Of a stretch of DNA of 34,537 nt, positions 24,001-30,830 are shown piece by piece. Numbering within the stretch: the stretch's first letter is position 1; each line of letters opens with the position of its first letter. Made by a program: the position numbers and the translations under genes. The notes beneath the pieces are model-generated. The model saw only the letters and a list, made by a program, of their open reading frames with translations. It was not told the origin of the DNA and did not search any database. Origin of the DNA: Akkermansia sp. (lineage in GTDB: Bacteria; Verrucomicrobiota; Verrucomicrobiia; Verrucomicrobiales; Akkermansiaceae); the NCBI GenBank assembly GCA_024405415.1, contig JAKSOV010000011.1, forward strand, positions 1-34,537, read 5' to 3'.

Positions 24001-25488
24001 CCAGATGACCACGCAGGGGTGGTTCTTGCTCTGCTCCACCATGTTCTTGTTGCGCCAGACGTGCTGTGCGCGCCACTCCTCGGGGTGGGAGAGGGAGTCC
24101 TCGCCGTAGTAGTAACCGTGGGATTCGATGTTGGCCTCATCGCAGACGTAGATGCCCAGCTCATCGCACATTTCGTAGAAGAAGTCCGGCTGCGGGTAGT
24201 GGGAGTTGCGGATGTGGTTGATGTTGCCGCGCTTCATGAGCAGCAGCTCTTGGCGGCACTCGTCCTGCGTGACGCTGTGGCCGTTGGCGTGTTGGCTCTC
24301 GTGGCGGTTCACGCCCTTGAGCTTGACGGGCATGCCGTTGACGAGGAAGCGGCCGTCCTCGAGCTTTACCTCGCGGAAGCCGATGTTCTTGGCAATGGTC
24401 TCCGTCACCTCGCCCTTGGCGTTTTTGAGGGTGAGGATGAGCTTGTAGAGGTTAGGCTTCTCGGCACTCCACAGGGCGGGAGCATTCACCAACGCGCTAA
24501 GGGTGACGGCGGAGTCCTCGCCGGGCAGCAGCTCACCCACGGGGGCGCTCATGCGGGCCACGGTGTTGCCCGCGGCATCCAACAGCTCGCCTTCGGCGGT
24601 CACGGTCTCGCGATCATCAGCACGGTTGTCCACCGCCAGCTCGATGCGGAGGTTCGATCGGCCGTAGTCCGTGCGGCCATCGCCGTCCTTCGGGAAATCG
24701 GTGTGCACGAAGAAGTCGCGCACCAGCGTGCGCGGCGTAGTGTAGAGGTACACATCGCGGAAGATACCCGAGAGACGCCACATGTCCTGGCACTCGAGGT
24801 AGGAGCCGTCGCTGTAGCGGTAGACCTCCGCCGCGATGGTATTGCGGCCGGGGTGCACGTACTTGGTGATATCAAAAACGGCGGCGGTGCGACTGTCCTT
24901 GGAGAAGCCGACTTTCTGCCCGTTGACGTAAAGGTAGAAGAAGGAGTCCACGCCGTCGAAGCGGATAAACACCTCGCGCCCGTTCCAGTCGGCGGGCAGC
25001 TCGACCTCACGGCGGTAGGAGCCGACCGCGTTCGGCTCCGTCTGCGGAGTGGTGTACTGCTTTTCGGCGTCCGTCTTCGGCTCGCTCATGACGAAGGGCC
25101 AGTTGCGGACAAAGGTGTAGCGCTGGTTGCTGTAGATGGGGGTGCCGTAGCCGCGCATCTGCCAGTTGGAGGGCACGTCGATGTCCGCCCACGCGCTCAC
25201 ATCGTAATCCGGTCGGAAGAAGTCGAGCGGGCGCTTGTCGGGCGAGGGAACCCAGTTGAACTTCCATGTGCCGTTGAGGGAGCGCACGAGGGAAGAATCC
25301 CCGCGGTGACCTTTCAGCGCCTCGGCGCGGTCGGCAAAGGGGACAAAGAAAGCGCGGGAGTCCTCACGCCCCTGCGAGAGGTTTTGCGGGTTCTCCCAAT
25401 CCGGATGCGGCGTGTAGGCAGACGCCCCCATCCCCACGAAAGCACAGACCGAAGCCAACATAAGCATGGAACTCTTAAAAGGGTTCAT
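21070..25488 (-). CDS. Secreted GH2 beta-galactosidase with two F5/8 type C-like domains
   Basis: This is a 1472-residue LacZ-type glycosidase with a signal peptide (about 1-24, ending ASA), so it acts outside the cytoplasm on galactosides such as host mucin or milk/plant glycans. The order is: GH2 sugar-binding domain (about 60-245), Ig-like domain (about 250-360), catalytic barrel (about 360-655) with the acid/base Glu501 (SYGNEAG) and nucleophile Glu562 (YISEYAH), a fourth LacZ domain, and the Bgal small-chain domain (about 800-1085). Two discoidin-like domains end the protein (about 1186-1310 and 1327-1470), each with DG..DTYW and SxDGxNWG motifs; these usually bind sugars. E. coli LacZ is about 1024 residues, so the extra length is the added C-terminus. 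Confidence 0.94.
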   Translation of the reverse strand: MNPFKSSMLMLASVCAFVGMGASAYTPHPDWENPQNLSQGREDSRAFFVPFADRAEALKGHRGDSSLVRSLNGTWKFNWVPSPDKRPLDFFRPDYDVSAWADIDVPSNWQMRGYGTPIYSNQRYTFVRNWPFVMSEPKTDAEKQYTTPQTEPNAVGSYRREVELPADWNGREVFIRFDGVDSFFYLYVNGQKVGFSKDSRTAAVFDITKYVHPGRNTIAAEVYRYSDGSYLECQDMWRLSGIFRDVYLYTTPRTLVRDFFVHTDFPKDGDGRTDYGRSNLRIELAVDNRADDRETVTAEGELLDAAGNTVARMSAPVGELLPGEDSAVTLSALVNAPALWSAEKPNLYKLILTLKNAKGEVTETIAKNIGFREVKLEDGRFLVNGMPVKLKGVNRHESQHANGHSVTQDECRQELLLMKRGNINHIRNSHYPQPDFFYEMCDELGIYVCDEANIESHGYYYGEDSLSHPEEWRAQHVWRNKNMVEQSKNHPCVVIWSYGNEAGPGDNFAAVRDWIKSRDTSRVTQYERNNELADLCSNQYPSVNWAREIAARKLQKPWYISEYAHILCNSMGNLKDYWDAIDTSDSIIGGGIWEWIHQSYDQEVTLPDGRTVTRQSYGGDHGEYPHDGIFCIKGVIYSDRTPTPLYAEIRKAQQNADFTIRGLSEDRSALLVDIRNKHLFTDLSEYDGTWELAEEGTNIIASGTFAPKAAPLRTLQVQIPTETMQLEKLAADRRYFLTLHLRLKADNAWAEKGYVIATEQFVLPEEVTHFNPKANPIALDKEAKLEVRNLNGRMTVIGPSFTITIDKATGGLRNYIVEGKELIGDKATLFLNAFRAPLANDKWAMNQWLNNGLRNLTHDASPLVVERLEGGAVLISTDIVSRGIRKEGLDSRDYDNGKFELSDYGPVKDNDFRFTTQMVYTILPNGYVSVQAGIQPSEEKVVLPKLGYTLALPERYGNIRWYGRGPGENYPDRKAGAPVGIYDRKVADMVEKYPFPMEMGNRMECKWVAATDDDGVGLLICADQDSKFNFSALPYTPQALFAAPHPEEVAPARATVLNVDVLTLGLGGAACGPRPMDRDIPLSAPTTISFSLRPIRLNQQARELARQSLPLTGAVTLSRDGLGFMHASCASRDAEITITLPNGDVMPYKEPFLQREEGIVRADAVSPDCLAAPQVYHYVTEWKPDNLLRIVSCSSSAGGSQSAWSLIDGRRDTYWHSRWHEPTATYPHDITIDLGAVSELRGFEVTPRQGRNTSRVRRMAFYLSQDGQNWGDKPAVEVELADEDTTQRVMLPEFAEAKYFKMVFLKPMNEGEPYASLAEVKPIVNRVVGEYPAYAFFSVEYVSSEDPEEGPARNVLDGNPDTYWITMTGVTVASFPHDIRLNLGGERRMKGIVYQGAPIDEGRIKEYEVYVSNDGENWGDAVARGSFADNADRQEVLFFEPRAAKYIRLVAISAYGDGDTATMSELDIIPAE

Positions 25489-25496
25489 ATCGGGGT

Positions 25497-25525
25497 ATCA
25501 TACCGAAACGCGCGCCCTATATCAA
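25497..25525 (-). promoter_or_regulatory. Promoter of the beta-galactosidase gene
   Basis: On the minus strand, TTGATA (25520-25525) and TATGAT (25497-25502) are spaced by 17 bp. The -10 box ends 8 nt before the ATG. Confidence 0.75.
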
Positions 25526-25570
25526 GCAGAAAAACCCGCACGCATCGCGCGCGCATGTGGCGTTTTGGGC

Positions 25571-25599
25571 TTGAATTTGCGGCGCGCAGGTGCTAAAGT
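25571..25599 (+). promoter_or_regulatory. Promoter of the sugar-phosphate transferase operon
   Basis: TTGAAT (25571-25576) and TAAAGT (25594-25599) are spaced by 17 bp. Transcription would begin about 4 nt before the ATG at 25610. It is divergent from the beta-galactosidase promoter, 45 bp away. Confidence 0.65.
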
Positions 25600-25609
25600 C
25601 TGCGCGAGC

Positions 25610-27022
25610 ATGACGAATGTCGGTAAAAATTCCCTGCTTCAGTTTGCCTCCGTTGCGGATTTCTGCGCGGCGCTGTTGTTTGCGTACTACTCGCCGCAGC
25701 TGACGAATCTGCTGGCCCCGCTCATGGGCTGGCGCGTGCAGGAACCGATTAACATCCTGATGATGTCCCCCTTCCTGTCGGGCATGGCGCTGACTTTCGT
25801 GCCCGTGGTGCTCTATGTGGTGGGCTTCTACCACCGCGGCAATGTGCAGCGCGTGAGCACGGCGCTGCGCCAGCTGCTGCTCTTTGCCACCTACTACCTC
25901 TGCGCCATCGCCTTTTACCAGACCCTGCGCGTACACGATGCCTATGTGAGCCACATTCTGTTGGTGAACATGGTGGGCATCCCCGTGGTGGTGTTCATCC
26001 GCTTCCTGCTGGTGCGCATGTGGAAGCTGCGCATCCGCAACAACCCCGCCGACCTGCGTCAGGTGATTCTCGCCGGCGCCTCGGAGGAGAAAATCAACGA
26101 TGCTTGGAACAAACTGCCGGAATACTGGCGCCGCGGCATGCATGTCGTGGGCCACTCCATCGCCGGTGTGACGGAGCCTGTGGAGGTGCAGCGCATGATT
26201 GCGGCCAACGCCGTTTCCCACCTCATCGTCCTCGGCGGCATCTCCGCCTACCACGACAACGAGCCCACCATCCACCTCTGCGAGCTGCAGGGCATCGACA
26301 TCTACATCTGCCGCAATGAACACCGCTCTATCGAGCTGAAAACCGATGTCAGCGAGGTGGAGGGTACCTACATGCTCATCCTCACCTCCACCCCGCCCTA
26401 CACGTGGGAGCGCCTGGCAAAGGCCGTCTTTGACCGCGCCATGGCTCTGCTCATGCTCATCGGCTCCTCCCCGCTGTGGCTCATCACGGCCGTTTGCATC
26501 AAAATCAGCGACCCCAAGGGGCCGGTGTTCTACCGCCAGATGCGCTCGGGCCTGTACGGCAAACCCTTCGGCATGTGGAAGTTCCGCTCCATGTACACGG
26601 ATGCCGAGTCCCGTCTGGCGGAGATTAAGAGGCAGATGGGCAATGAGATGGACGGCCCGCTCTTCAAGCTGCACAACGACCCGCGCGTGTTCCCCTTCGG
26701 TCACTTCATCCGCAAGATGTCCATTGACGAGCTGCCCCAGGTCATCAACGTTCTGCTGGGCGACATGAGCATCGTCGGTCCCCGCCCGCTCGCGGTGTAT
26801 GAGACGGAGGAGATGCCCGACCTTGCCCACCGCCGCCGCATGAGCGTGAAGCCCGGTCTCACCTGCTACTGGCAGATTGAGGACCGCAGCGATGCCGAGA
26901 ACAGCTATCAGAAGATGATTGAGAAGGACCTGAAATATATCGACCACTGGAGCTTCTGGTTGGATATTGTCCTCTTCCTGCGCACTATCCCCGCCGTGCT
27001 GTTCGGTAAGGGCGCGGTTTAA
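25610..27022 (+). CDS. Polyprenyl-phosphate sugar-phosphate transferase (WcaJ/WbaP type)
   Basis: This inner-membrane enzyme of 470 residues starts a capsule, exopolysaccharide or O-antigen repeat unit by moving a sugar-1-phosphate from a nucleotide sugar to undecaprenyl phosphate. Four hydrophobic helices (about 12-145) are followed by a soluble CoA-binding-like domain (about 150-270). A further membrane helix (about 275-300) leads into the bacterial sugar transferase domain, with KFRSMYTDAESR (from about 322), LPQVINVLLGDMSIVGPRP and KPGLTCYWQIEDRS. The sugar cannot be predicted. No glycosyltransferase cluster is adjacent. trmL follows after 18 bp. The ATG at 25610 fits the promoter; the open frame upstream overlaps the beta-galactosidase start. 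Confidence 0.93.
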   Translation: MTNVGKNSLLQFASVADFCAALLFAYYSPQLTNLLAPLMGWRVQEPINILMMSPFLSGMALTFVPVVLYVVGFYHRGNVQRVSTALRQLLLFATYYLCAIAFYQTLRVHDAYVSHILLVNMVGIPVVVFIRFLLVRMWKLRIRNNPADLRQVILAGASEEKINDAWNKLPEYWRRGMHVVGHSIAGVTEPVEVQRMIAANAVSHLIVLGGISAYHDNEPTIHLCELQGIDIYICRNEHRSIELKTDVSEVEGTYMLILTSTPPYTWERLAKAVFDRAMALLMLIGSSPLWLITAVCIKISDPKGPVFYRQMRSGLYGKPFGMWKFRSMYTDAESRLAEIKRQMGNEMDGPLFKLHNDPRVFPFGHFIRKMSIDELPQVINVLLGDMSIVGPRPLAVYETEEMPDLAHRRRMSVKPGLTCYWQIEDRSDAENSYQKMIEKDLKYIDHWSFWLDIVLFLRTIPAVLFGKGAV

Positions 27023-27040
27023 CCCCCATCCCTGCGCACC

Positions 27041-27505
27041 GTGTTCCACATCGTCCTCTACCACCCCGAAATTCCGCACAACACGGGTGCAGCGGGACGT
27101 CTGGCCGTCGCCACAGGCTCGCGGCTGCACCTCATCCGCCCCCTGGGCTTCAGCATTGATGACAAACAGGTGAAGCGCTGCGGACTGGATTACTGGCAGC
27201 ATGTCGACCTGCACCTCTGGGACAGCATGGAGGAGCTGGAAGCCGCCGCGGCACCGGGAGCGCATTTCTGGTATCTCTCCACCAAGGCCAAGGGCAATAT
27301 CTGGGATGCAGAGCTACCCCTGCGCGACGGCGACTATCTCGTGTTCGGCCCCGAGACAAAGGGCCTGCCCGAAAGCTGGATTGAGCAACACCCCGATACC
27401 GCCCTCCGCATTCCCATGCCGGGGGAACATGCCCGCTCGCTGAACCTGTCCACCTCGGTGGCAATTGTGCTCTACGAGGGCATACGGCGCCGCACAGCCC
27501 TTTGA
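27041..27505 (+). CDS. trmL: tRNA (cytidine/uridine-34 2'-O)-methyltransferase
   Basis: TrmL methylates the 2'-OH of the wobble nucleotide of certain leucine tRNAs using S-adenosylmethionine. The 154-residue protein is a minimal SPOUT (trefoil-knot) enzyme of the usual length. The motifs are HPEIPHNTGAAGR at the N-terminus, LVFGPETKGLPES in the middle and the knot segment IPMPGEHARSLNLSTSVAIVLYE at the C-terminus. The start is GTG at 27041; no ATG is available before the conserved FHIVLYHPEIP. It lies between the sugar transferase (18 bp gap) and the exonuclease (6 bp gap), so it is transcribed within this operon although unrelated in function. Confidence 0.95.
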   Translation: MFHIVLYHPEIPHNTGAAGRLAVATGSRLHLIRPLGFSIDDKQVKRCGLDYWQHVDLHLWDSMEELEAAAAPGAHFWYLSTKAKGNIWDAELPLRDGDYLVFGPETKGLPESWIEQHPDTALRIPMPGEHARSLNLSTSVAIVLYEGIRRRTAL

Positions 27506-27511
27506 TTTTCC

Positions 27512-28078
27512 ATGCGCAACATCGTTTATTTTGATTTGGAGACACGCCTCTCGGCGGCGCAGGTGGGCGGCTGGCATGAGACGGCCAAGATGGGCATGTC
27601 CGTGGGCGTGACCTACTCCACCAAAGACAACGCCTACCACATCTACACGCAGGATCAAGCGGAAGCGCTGATTCAGGAGCTGCGCGAGGCAGACCTCGTG
27701 GTGGGCTACAACCACATCGGCTTTGACTACGGCGTGTTGCAGGCTTTTTCCCTGTGGGATATCGCACACTCCACCGTCAACCTCGACATCTGCACCGACC
27801 TCACGGAGAAGCTGGGCCACCGCCTCAAGCTCGACTCCGTGGCCAAAGTGACGCTGGAGGGCAACTCCAAAACAGCCGAGGGCACGGACGCGCTCAAATG
27901 GTGGGCAGAGTATGAGCAGACAAAGGACCCCGAGAAGCTGCTGCTCATCGCCCGCTACTGCTGTTTCGACGTGAAGGTCACCATGGAGGTGTACAAGTTC
28001 GGCGCGGAGCACGGCTATGTGCTCTACGAGAACAAGCAGGGCGAGACGGAGAAGATTGAGGTGAATTGGGAGATGTGA
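27512..28078 (+). CDS. DEDD-type 3'-5' exonuclease-like protein (RNase H-like fold)
   Basis: This soluble 188-residue protein has the three exonuclease motifs: FDLET (Asp8, Glu10), NHIGFDYGVL (Asp72) and ARYCCFDVKVT (Tyr149, Asp153). The YxxxD spacing of the last places it with the DEDDy group, near the YprB-like and RNase_H_2 families. These acidic residues bind two metal ions for nucleotide removal from DNA or RNA. It stands alone without helicase or polymerase domains. It starts 6 bp after trmL, which suggests a role in RNA processing or repair, but this is only inference. Transcription probably ends at the hairpin at 28247 beyond the repeat element. Confidence 0.85.
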   Translation: MRNIVYFDLETRLSAAQVGGWHETAKMGMSVGVTYSTKDNAYHIYTQDQAEALIQELREADLVVGYNHIGFDYGVLQAFSLWDIAHSTVNLDICTDLTEKLGHRLKLDSVAKVTLEGNSKTAEGTDALKWWAEYEQTKDPEKLLLIARYCCFDVKVTMEVYKFGAEHGYVLYENKQGETEKIEVNWEM

Positions 28079-28082
28079 GGAT

Positions 28083-28241
28083 GTACAAAGTACAATGTAC
28101 AATGTACAAATCAGAAATTTAGGCGGCTGACGCCGCGGGACAAAAACACGTTCTGACGCCTGCGTCAGAACGTGCTAGCAATCCTTGCGGCGTAGCCGCA
28201 CACCATTCAATGATTTGTACTTTGTCCATTGTACATTGTAC
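28083..28241. repeat. Intergenic repeat element with variant GTAC heptads (copy E)
   Basis: The left arm (28083-28112) reads GTACAAA, GTACAAT, GTACAAT, GTACAAA; the right arm (28211-28241) is its approximate inverse. The heptad differs from the TAGTACC type in copies A-D but keeps GTAC at a 7-bp period. The core is shared: GCGGC..GCCGC, then CACGTTCTGACGC with GCGTCAGAACGTG (28147-28174), then TGCGGC-GTA-GCCGCA. It sits between the exonuclease gene and a terminator. Confidence 0.85.
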
Positions 28242-28246
28242 TTACA

Positions 28247-28270
28247 AAAATGCGCCATGCGGCGCATTTT
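28247..28270. terminator. Bidirectional intrinsic terminator
   Basis: AAAATGCGCC (28247-28256) and GGCGCATTTT (28261-28270) form a perfect 10-bp stem around ATGC. It ends the upstream operon immediately before the next promoter. Confidence 0.85.
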
Positions 28271-28273
28271 GGC

Positions 28274-28302
28274 TTCACCTGCTACACTAAACGCGGTATA
28301 AA
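28274..28302 (+). promoter_or_regulatory. Promoter of the TPM-domain gene
   Basis: TTCACC (28274-28279) and TATAAA (28297-28302) are spaced by 17 bp, and GTG 28309 follows 6 bases later at the expected transcription start. This supports the GTG start codon. Confidence 0.6.
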
Positions 28303-28308
28303 CATGCC

Positions 28309-30450
28309 GTGCCAATCTGTCCCCGATGTTCTGCCACGATTCACGCCGGCGCTGAAGACCAGTGCCCGGCCTGCGGTTACAGTTTGGTGCGCGCCAACGC
28401 GATTTTCGGGGAGGAGAATGTGGAATTCACCCGCGTGCTGGACGGCGCCGGCGCGCTGACGCACCAAGAGCGCATGGAGCTGCTGCACGCGCTGGAGGAG
28501 ATGGAGCGCCTTATCCCCCCCGTGGCGCTCTGCATCTTTATCACGGACAACGGGCAGGTCCAAGACTTGCGTACACAGGCGCACTGGATGCTCAACCACG
28601 CCCATATCCACCACCCCTCCTTCGGCAAGCGAGAACAACGCAAAGCCATTGAGGATGCAGAGCTTCGCGAGCGCCGCCCCGGCGAGGAACGCCCGCACTA
28701 TGCGGATGTTTCCCCGGGCCTCTTTGAGCGCCTGTGGAACAGCATCACCGCCTATGTACGCGATGCCATGCACCCCTACCCGCCGCCTGCGAGGCAGGAG
28801 TGGATGCTCATGCTTGTGGTGGACGTGCAGTTGGAGATGGCCTGTTTCTCCTGGGGCTACAAGCTGGACCCCTATGTGAACCCCGACAGCATCAACAGCT
28901 GTATCATGGGCGCCCGTCTGCAATTCCGCGAGCGCGCAATGGTGGCGGGGCTGCGCAAGGTGATGAAAGCCGCCGTGCATCAGCTGGCCGCCTCCGCCCA
29001 CCGCAACAACCGCCGACTGCGCCGCATGAGCGCTCTGCCCAAAGGCATCCGCGCCCTGCTGCTGGGGGCAGCCCTGCTGGGGCTGAGCCTGCCGCCCGCA
29101 GATGCCGCTCCGCAAAAGCCGTCGGCCCGCCCCGCCGCTAAACAAAGCGCCAAGCCCGCTGCAAAACCCACCGCCAAACCTGCTGCCAAATCTTCCGTCA
29201 AACCTGCTGCGAAGCCTACGGCAAAGCCTGCTCCGAAACCGACAACCAAGCCCACCCCCAAGCCCGCGCCCAAACAGACGCCTCCGCCGGCCCCCAAGGC
29301 CGAGGCGCCCGCCGCGCCCGCTCCGGCCTTGGCGGATGATGATGTTGCCGAGGAAGTGGAAGATATCGCTGAGGAGGTGACACCCGCCCCCGCTGCCGAG
29401 ACGCCGCAACCCACCCCTGCGGACGGTGCCGCCGCTGAAACGACCGCTGCCCCTGCCCCCCTTCCCGAGGCACCTGCTGAAAAGGCCGAAGACAAGGGAG
29501 CCTCCGCCAGCTACTCCGCCGCGCCGCGCTGGCAGGGGGAGCACTACCGCCTGCTCATGACCGGCGAGCTGGAAACGGGCTACAACGCCCTCTTCCCCCC
29601 GCAAACAGCCGCCGCTCCGGCCGTCTCCCCTACCCCGACCGCCAAAGCAGCCGTCGTCAAGACCGAGGAGAGCGACACGCAGGTGCCCGGCCGCTATTGC
29701 GACGCCTACCTGCACCCGGACGGCAATCAATGTCTCTGCGACCCGCAAAAGCTTCTCAGCACAGCCGAAAGCAATGATGTAGCGCACGTTCTGCGCGAGA
29801 TTAACGCCAACGCCCGTTACCGCATCTGCACCGCCGTCTTCCTCGGCTCTCAGGAGATTCCCGCCGAGATGCACGCCTCCACCCTGGCGGGCACCTATGC
29901 CCAGCCCGTAAGCGAGTATGCCGCCGTGTTGGTCTACCCCCTCGGCCGCCCCGATGCCATCGACATCGGCTACCGCGAAATCAAGGTAGATGACACCAAG
30001 CGCCATGAGTGGCTCATCGCCGTGCGCGAGGCCGCCGCAGAAGCCGGCGGCGGCGCACCCGGGCTCATGGCGGCGCTCCGCAAGCTCAACAGCCTCATTC
30101 TCCCCCTCTCCGCCGGGTTCCGCGCCCTCACCCCCGAGGATGCGGAGAAAGCCCCGCACATCCCCGTGGAGCTGCGCCCCAAGGAGGATGAAAAAGGCCC
30201 CTCAATGAAGGAGAAGATGCGCGAGGCTCTCTCGAACCCCGAAAACATCCCCACCATCATTGCCTCCGTCATCGTTTTCCTGGTGCTGGGTTCCGTCCCC
30301 TTCTGGTTCTTCTGGCTGCGCCGCCACTCCGCCACGCTGCTGGACACGCCCGCAGACCTGCGCCTTGCCTCTCCCTACGGCGCGGGCGTCAGCCGCTATG
30401 TGCGCTACCTCGAGGGCCGCGAGTCCGAAAAGGAAAAATCGCTTTTCTGA
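28309..30450 (+). CDS. Membrane protein with zinc ribbon and two TPM-like domains
   Basis: This 713-residue protein begins with a zinc ribbon (Cys4, Cys7, Cys19, Cys22). A TPM-like domain follows (about 45-235), with FSWGYKLDPYVNPDSINS and REFRERAMVAGLRKVMK-like ends. A hydrophobic helix (about 247-262, IRALLLGAALLGLSLPPADA) leads to a low-complexity Lys/Pro/Ala tract (about 264-330, KPAAKPTAK-like repeats) and an acidic Pro/Ala-rich segment. A second TPM-like domain (about 480-600) precedes a C-terminal membrane helix (about 648-666) and a basic tail. TPM domains occur in envelope and photosystem-assembly proteins. The helix at 247 looks like an internal signal peptide after Met240 (ATG 29026), so this may be two genes fused in frame. 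The start is GTG; a stop lies just upstream. Confidence 0.75.
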   Translation: MPICPRCSATIHAGAEDQCPACGYSLVRANAIFGEENVEFTRVLDGAGALTHQERMELLHALEEMERLIPPVALCIFITDNGQVQDLRTQAHWMLNHAHIHHPSFGKREQRKAIEDAELRERRPGEERPHYADVSPGLFERLWNSITAYVRDAMHPYPPPARQEWMLMLVVDVQLEMACFSWGYKLDPYVNPDSINSCIMGARLQFRERAMVAGLRKVMKAAVHQLAASAHRNNRRLRRMSALPKGIRALLLGAALLGLSLPPADAAPQKPSARPAAKQSAKPAAKPTAKPAAKSSVKPAAKPTAKPAPKPTTKPTPKPAPKQTPPPAPKAEAPAAPAPALADDDVAEEVEDIAEEVTPAPAAETPQPTPADGAAAETTAAPAPLPEAPAEKAEDKGASASYSAAPRWQGEHYRLLMTGELETGYNALFPPQTAAAPAVSPTPTAKAAVVKTEESDTQVPGRYCDAYLHPDGNQCLCDPQKLLSTAESNDVAHVLREINANARYRICTAVFLGSQEIPAEMHASTLAGTYAQPVSEYAAVLVYPLGRPDAIDIGYREIKVDDTKRHEWLIAVREAAAEAGGGAPGLMAALRKLNSLILPLSAGFRALTPEDAEKAPHIPVELRPKEDEKGPSMKEKMREALSNPENIPTIIASVIVFLVLGSVPFWFFWLRRHSATLLDTPADLRLASPYGAGVSRYVRYLEGRESEKEKSLF

Positions 30451-30477
30451 GGAAACGACGAATCAATCGTTATCGTC

Positions 30478-30679
30478 CAACAAATGGGGACTTGTAGATT
30501 TACTAGGTACTAAGTACTATGTACTATTTTTGAATAGAGTGCGGCTGTCGCCGCAAGGATGGAAAACCCGCTCTGACGCAAGCGTCAGAACGGGTTCGTT
30601 ATCTCGCGGCGGCAGCCGCCGAACTTTACAAATAGTACCTAGTACTTAGTACCTAGTAAATCCCGAAAATCCCCGTTTT
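30478..30679. repeat. GTAC-heptad intergenic repeat element (copy C, complete)
   Basis: The left tip, CAACAAAT-GGGG-ACTTGTAG (30478-30497), continues into GATTTACTAGGTACTAAG and TACTATGTACTATT. The right arm (30630-30663) is the inverse, then AAAATCCCCGTTTT. The core is the reverse complement of the core of copy B, so the element is inverted relative to B. The central stem (30565-30596) has one C-A mismatch. It lies between the TPM gene and the oxidoreductase promoter and fills most of that 380-bp gap. Confidence 0.88.
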
Positions 30680-30704
30680 GGCACGCAAAAAGCCAATTTT
30701 CGGG

Positions 30705-30733
30705 TTGCGTTCGGGGGCTTGCGGGTGTAAGAT
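30705..30733 (+). promoter_or_regulatory. Candidate promoter of the oxidoreductase gene
   Basis: TTGCGT (30705-30710) and TAAGAT (30728-30733) are spaced by 17 bp. The predicted leader of about 90 nt is exceptional in this window. Confidence 0.5.
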
Positions 30734-30830
30734 ACGGGGCGTGAAATGATATTCACGGCGGCGTGAGCTGTACCATGACGGTATGGTGTTCCGTTTCGCT
30801 GCCGCTAACCATTTTCCAACCACTGCATAT

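Noticed and set aside
21304..25596. A 1430-codon open frame on the plus strand, opposite the beta-galactosidase
   Set aside because: It is rich in Val, Gly, Asp and His and has no recognisable domain. It exists because the real gene avoids certain codons; the GH2 catalytic motifs fix the minus strand.
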